DNA of 7,551 nucleotides from Actinomyces viscosus. Lineage in GTDB: Bacteria > Bacteroidota > Bacteroidia > Flavobacteriales_D > Crocinitomicaceae. The stretch lies in assembly GCA_943326975.2 (NCBI GenBank), contig CALPVI020000077.1:1-7551 (forward strand), in the 5' to 3' direction. The translations under genes and the position numbers were made by a program. The notes beneath the pieces are model-generated. The model saw nothing but the letters and a program-made list of their open reading frames with translations, did not search any database and was not told where the DNA came from. Every line of letters begins with the position of its first letter. The stretch's first letter is position 1. Of the stretch, positions 5,420 to 7,551 are shown in pieces.

Positions 5420-5920
5420 CTAATTGATTTGATAAGCAACAGTTAATAATGAAAGACTGAAAAGTAAAATTAAAGATACGAAACTTGCAAGTACGGCACC
5501 AACAATAATTAAGGTTTCTAATCCTACTTTATTACGTTTATCTTGTTGCTTTATTTCGGAATTAGATTTTATTTTGATTCCAATTAATAATAAACTGACA
5601 CCAATAATTATGAATATTAGATGAATTAAATTTTCATAAAAATAGTACTGATTTGCAATTGATTCAGTTGCAATGTAACCTTCCATAGAGCCTGAAGATG
5701 TTTCAGCTTGACCTGAATTTACTACGATCATTCTAAATGAAAAAATTAATAGAAATGAAAACAAAATGAATAGCACGTTGGAAATTAATAACCAATTAAA
5801 GAAATTGATTGTACCATTAGATTTACTAATGAAATTAGGTGTTTTTTTATTTTTAAAAATAAAAATTAAGCCAAGCGACGCGCTTCCAATAGCTACTAAT
5901 ACGATAAAAGTTAAAAACAT
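5420..5920 (-). CDS. Hypothetical four-helix membrane protein (166 residues)
   Basis: I do not recognise a family. Four long hydrophobic segments are visible, at about residues 2-22, 40-66, 97-117 and 134-162. Lysine-rich loops (FKNKKTPNFISKS near 22-33 and KQQDKRNK near 124-131) are probably cytoplasmic. A polar serine/threonine/glycine-rich loop (GQAETSSGSMEGYIATES, about 70-87) is probably periplasmic. The topology is consistent with both ends outside the cytoplasm. It starts with ATG 12 bases after the DUF6150-like gene and stops four bases before the VanZ-like gene, so it is within the same transcript. Its job may be linked to the two secreted repeat proteins encoded just before it, but this is only inferred from position. 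Confidence 0.7.
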   Translation of the reverse strand: MFLTFIVLVAIGSASLGLIFIFKNKKTPNFISKSNGTINFFNWLLISNVLFILFSFLLIFSFRMIVVNSGQAETSSGSMEGYIATESIANQYYFYENLIHLIFIIIGVSLLLIGIKIKSNSEIKQQDKRNKVGLETLIIVGAVLASFVSLILLFSLSLLTVAYQIN

Positions 5921-5932
5921 AAATTAATTTTT

Positions 5933-6277
5933 TTAATACAAAAGACTTTTTTTAGAGGCATTTCTCCATCCTGCCAGATTTTCATACTGGACAAAATAAA
6001 TTTTGAGATCTGCTTGATTTTCATAATCGACAAAGAAAATTTTCTTTTTTGCTTGGTTTGCATACTCTGTAAAAAACCATTTTCCATCATTCATCCCAGC
6101 TAGATTCTCATATTTCACCTTGAAAACTTTTAGATCGGCTTGGTTTTCATATTTTACAACAAACACTTTTATATCTGCTTGATTTTGGTAATCAACAGAA
6201 TATACTTTTTGACTAAAACTATGTTTCGTAAACATAAATAATAGAGTAAATAATAGAGCTATTTTCATTTTCTTCAT
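5933..6277 (-). CDS. Secreted 13-residue-repeat protein, DUF6150-like
   Basis: This is a 114-residue exported protein. MKKMKIALLFTLLFMFTKHSFS is a Sec signal peptide with probable cleavage before Gln23. The mature part consists of six repeats built on Y-x-N-(Q/L)-A, with tyrosines at 30, 43, 56, 72, 85 and 98. The spacing is 13-13-16-13-13 residues, each unit a beta strand (for example VFVVKYENQADLK). Both three-repeat halves end in ENLAG. This strongly resembles the Bacteroidota family I remember as DUF6150, whose function is unknown; no database check was possible. I chose the ATG at 6277, one base after the preceding stop (TAA-A-ATG) and directly before the signal peptide. The frame is open further upstream but that part overlaps the preceding gene. 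ATG 6268 is a second possible start. Confidence 0.85.
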   Translation of the reverse strand: MKKMKIALLFTLLFMFTKHSFSQKVYSVDYQNQADIKVFVVKYENQADLKVFKVKYENLAGMNDGKWFFTEYANQAKKKIFFVDYENQADLKIYFVQYENLAGWRNASKKSLLY

Positions 6278-6278
6278 T

Positions 6279-6650
6279 TTATAAACTTCTGTAACTAATT
6301 TGTTTGCAATTTTTATCGTAGGTATAAACATAACTTCCTTTTTGAATATTAAAAGTATTTCCTCCTGCACTTTTAAATTTATCTGAAGAGTTAATACTCA
6401 AATAACTGATTTGCCTAGAATTATAATCGTATGTATAAATATAACTTCCTTTTTTCACGACATAAAAAGAAGATCCCATACCTAAGAATTTATCGGAGTT
6501 ATTGATACTTAAATAAGAAAGTTGTTTGTTGTTTTCTCCGTAAACATATAAGTAGCTTCCTTTTTGTTGTACATCTGATATTTGTGCTTTTAACTCTTGA
6601 TTTAGAAATAAAAGTAGAAAAGCAAGTGTGATTTTTTTTAATGTATTCAT
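6279..6650 (-). CDS. Secreted protein with three 37-residue repeats
   Basis: This is a 123-residue exported protein of unknown function. It has a signal peptide (MNTLKKITLAFLLLFLNQELKA, probable cleavage before Gln23). The mature part is a tandem repeat: KGSY begins at residues 30, 67 and 104, an exact 37-residue period. Each unit reads roughly KGSYxYxYxxNxKQISYLSI, then N-x-SDKF and a glycine-rich turn. The third copy is cut to 20 residues and ends ISYRSL. Alternating aromatic and polar residues predict short beta strands, as in beta-propeller, beta-flower or beta-solenoid folds; I do not know which. There is one cysteine (115). The gene follows the lipoprotein by 24 bases and precedes the DUF6150-like gene by one base, so the two repeat proteins are probably made together. 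Confidence 0.75.
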   Translation of the reverse strand: MNTLKKITLAFLLLFLNQELKAQISDVQQKGSYLYVYGENNKQLSYLSINNSDKFLGMGSSFYVVKKGSYIYTYDYNSRQISYLSINSSDKFKSAGGNTFNIQKGSYVYTYDKNCKQISYRSL

Positions 6651-6674
6651 AGGTTGTATAATTAATTATTCATT

Positions 6675-7301
6675 TTAAAAGTTTTCATTTTTAACATTCG
6701 ATTCAACTTTTTTGATTAATTGAATAGTGTTATTTTTTACGATAAAGTAGTCTGTTTCTGTCCATGACCAATAATAACTCTCACGCATGTTTACGCCACT
6801 CGCGTCAAAAGTAACTGCAATTTTATTTCCTTCTACTTTGATCGCTATTTTATCGAATGTTTCTTGAATCGTTGCAGTAAATGGAGTAGTTGGACAATTT
6901 GAATTGATTTCAGCTAAAACTTTTTTGTCATTTTTAAACCATTTCTTTAAAAATCCAAGATGTTGTGCTGAACATTGGTAACCCAAATTCAAAGCGGATA
7001 ATATTTTACATTTTAAATTACTTCTATCCTCTTTATATTCTCCATCCCAATCACATTCGTTTCCAATAAAGGTTGCAACATAACCTAAAGCAGCAATTTC
7101 AGGATCACTTAATTTTTCACATAGACTATTAGAGATGACGATTGAATTAAAAGTATCTTTCAAATTAGCATTGTAAACATCTTCTCTCCACAAAAAAAGT
7201 TTGTTTTTGTTCGTTAATTCATTTTTATGAATAGTGGATGTGTTTTCTTTGCATGAAAAAAGTAAAATAAGTGAGATAAATAAAAAGTTGAATTTGTTCA
7301 T
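6675..7301 (-). CDS. Hypothetical lipoprotein (208 residues), first gene of operon
   Basis: The N-terminus MNKFNFLFISLILLFSC is a type II signal peptide whose lipobox LFSC makes Cys17 the lipidated residue. KEN follows, which may influence surface export in Bacteroidota, but the match to known export signals is weak. The mature domain has five more cysteines (61, 83, 98, 110, 136), consistent with periplasmic or surface disulfides. A helical region (about 60-135, including DPEIAALGYVATFIGNECDW) is followed by a beta-rich C-terminal part (about 140-200), where FTATIQETFDKIAIKVEGNK and NMRESYYWSWTETDYFIVKN suggest strands. I do not recognise the family. It opens the five-gene minus-strand operon. 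Confidence 0.75.
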   Translation of the reverse strand: MNKFNFLFISLILLFSCKENTSTIHKNELTNKNKLFLWREDVYNANLKDTFNSIVISNSLCEKLSDPEIAALGYVATFIGNECDWDGEYKEDRSNLKCKILSALNLGYQCSAQHLGFLKKWFKNDKKVLAEINSNCPTTPFTATIQETFDKIAIKVEGNKIAVTFDASGVNMRESYYWSWTETDYFIVKNNTIQLIKKVESNVKNENF

Positions 7302-7349
7302 TTATTATGATAATTGAAATAGTGTTGTTTATAGAATTAACTTAGTGTT

Positions 7350-7357
7350 TAAAGATA
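7350..7357 (-). promoter_or_regulatory. Possible -7 box of the five-gene operon
   Basis: On the minus strand this reads TATCTTTA, 7 of 8 to TAnnTTTG. It lies 48 bases before the lipoprotein ATG, predicting a leader of about 40 bases. The nearest upstream TTG (7371-7373) is closer than the normal -33 spacing. The rest of 7302-7481 shows no other feature. Confidence 0.3.
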
Positions 7358-7481
7358 GAATAAAAATTTACAATTTTAAAAAAAAGTAAGTAAGATTTTT
7401 TAGATAGAAAACTATTTTTAAGATGTTAAAAATGTTATATTTAAATTAAATAATCGTCTTTGTTTTAAAAGAAATAACGCT

Positions 7482-7551
7482 ATGGATAGTATATATGTGC
7501 TTTATAAGGATTTGTTGCACAAAACATTGGAATTTAATGACTTGAATCAAA
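7482..7551 (+). CDS. Start of an unidentified gene, cut by right edge
   Basis: An ATG at 7482 opens a frame with no stop to the window end, giving 23 residues, MDSIYVLYKDLLHKTLEFND and LNQ. The stretch looks like a soluble amphipathic helix, with no signal peptide. It is divergent from the lipoprotein operon. The sequence TCTTTG at 7457-7462 could belong to a degenerate -7 box 20 bases upstream. Too little is visible for any functional call, and the gene itself is only moderately certain. Confidence 0.4.
   Translation, partial: MDSIYVLYKDLLHKTLEFNDLNQ

Noticed and set aside
5416..5439. TTG start giving the VanZ-like protein eight more residues
   Set aside because: A TTG start overlapping the preceding gene is less likely than the ATG four bases after its stop; the added residues lie outside the family core.
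6278..6370. Upstream extension of the DUF6150-like gene to the ATG at 6370
   Set aside because: It would overlap the preceding gene by about 90 bases and bury the signal peptide behind 31 residues; the ATG at 6277 sits one base after the previous stop and directly before the signal peptide.
1..7551. CRISPR array, tRNA, rRNA or insertion sequence
   Set aside because: No regularly spaced direct repeats, no cloverleaf or rRNA-like stretch and no transposase frame were seen; the only regular repeats lie within coding sequence and follow protein periods.

Overview
This is an AT-rich window with no tRNA, rRNA, transposase or CRISPR array. It looks like chromosomal DNA from a member of the Bacteroidota, most likely class Flavobacteriia. 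Three observations support this. Shine-Dalgarno sequences are almost absent. Several genes are preceded by copies of the Bacteroidota -7 promoter element TAnnTTTG. Finally, one gene closely resembles the tyrosine/glutamine-repeat family I recall as DUF6150, which I associate with Bacteroidota. The genus cannot be settled from the sequence alone.

Left part (1-1548). A hemerythrin-like gene leaves the window on the minus strand. Divergent from it are two small plus-strand genes: a 48-residue protein with a UvrB/UvrC-like (UVR) motif and an unrecognised 85-residue protein. The 85-residue gene meets, tail to tail with one base between the stop codons, a minus-strand gene for an unrecognised 190-residue protein.

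Centre (1549-4907). A complete umuDC cassette encodes an error-prone DNA polymerase V: a self-cleaving UmuD of about 140 residues and a 419-residue UmuC. All catalytic residues are present, as is a clamp-binding QLSLF motif. It is driven from a clear -7 element with nested inverted repeats just upstream. It is followed by nhaA, a Na+/H+ antiporter with an odd start: a GTG codon overlapping the stop of an upstream ATG-AAA-AAG-TGA mini-ORF. Convergent to nhaA is a small all-helical unknown gene with its own promoter.

Right part (5023-7301). Five closely packed minus-strand genes look like one operon. In order of transcription they are a lipoprotein, a secreted protein with exact 37-residue repeats, a secreted protein with 13-residue Y-x-N-(Q/L)-A repeats (DUF6150-like), a four-helix membrane protein, and a VanZ-like membrane protein. 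The first three carry export signals and the last two are integral membrane proteins, so the whole unit is directed at the cell envelope; its function is unknown and it is the least described part of the window. The first codons of a plus-strand gene enter at the right edge.
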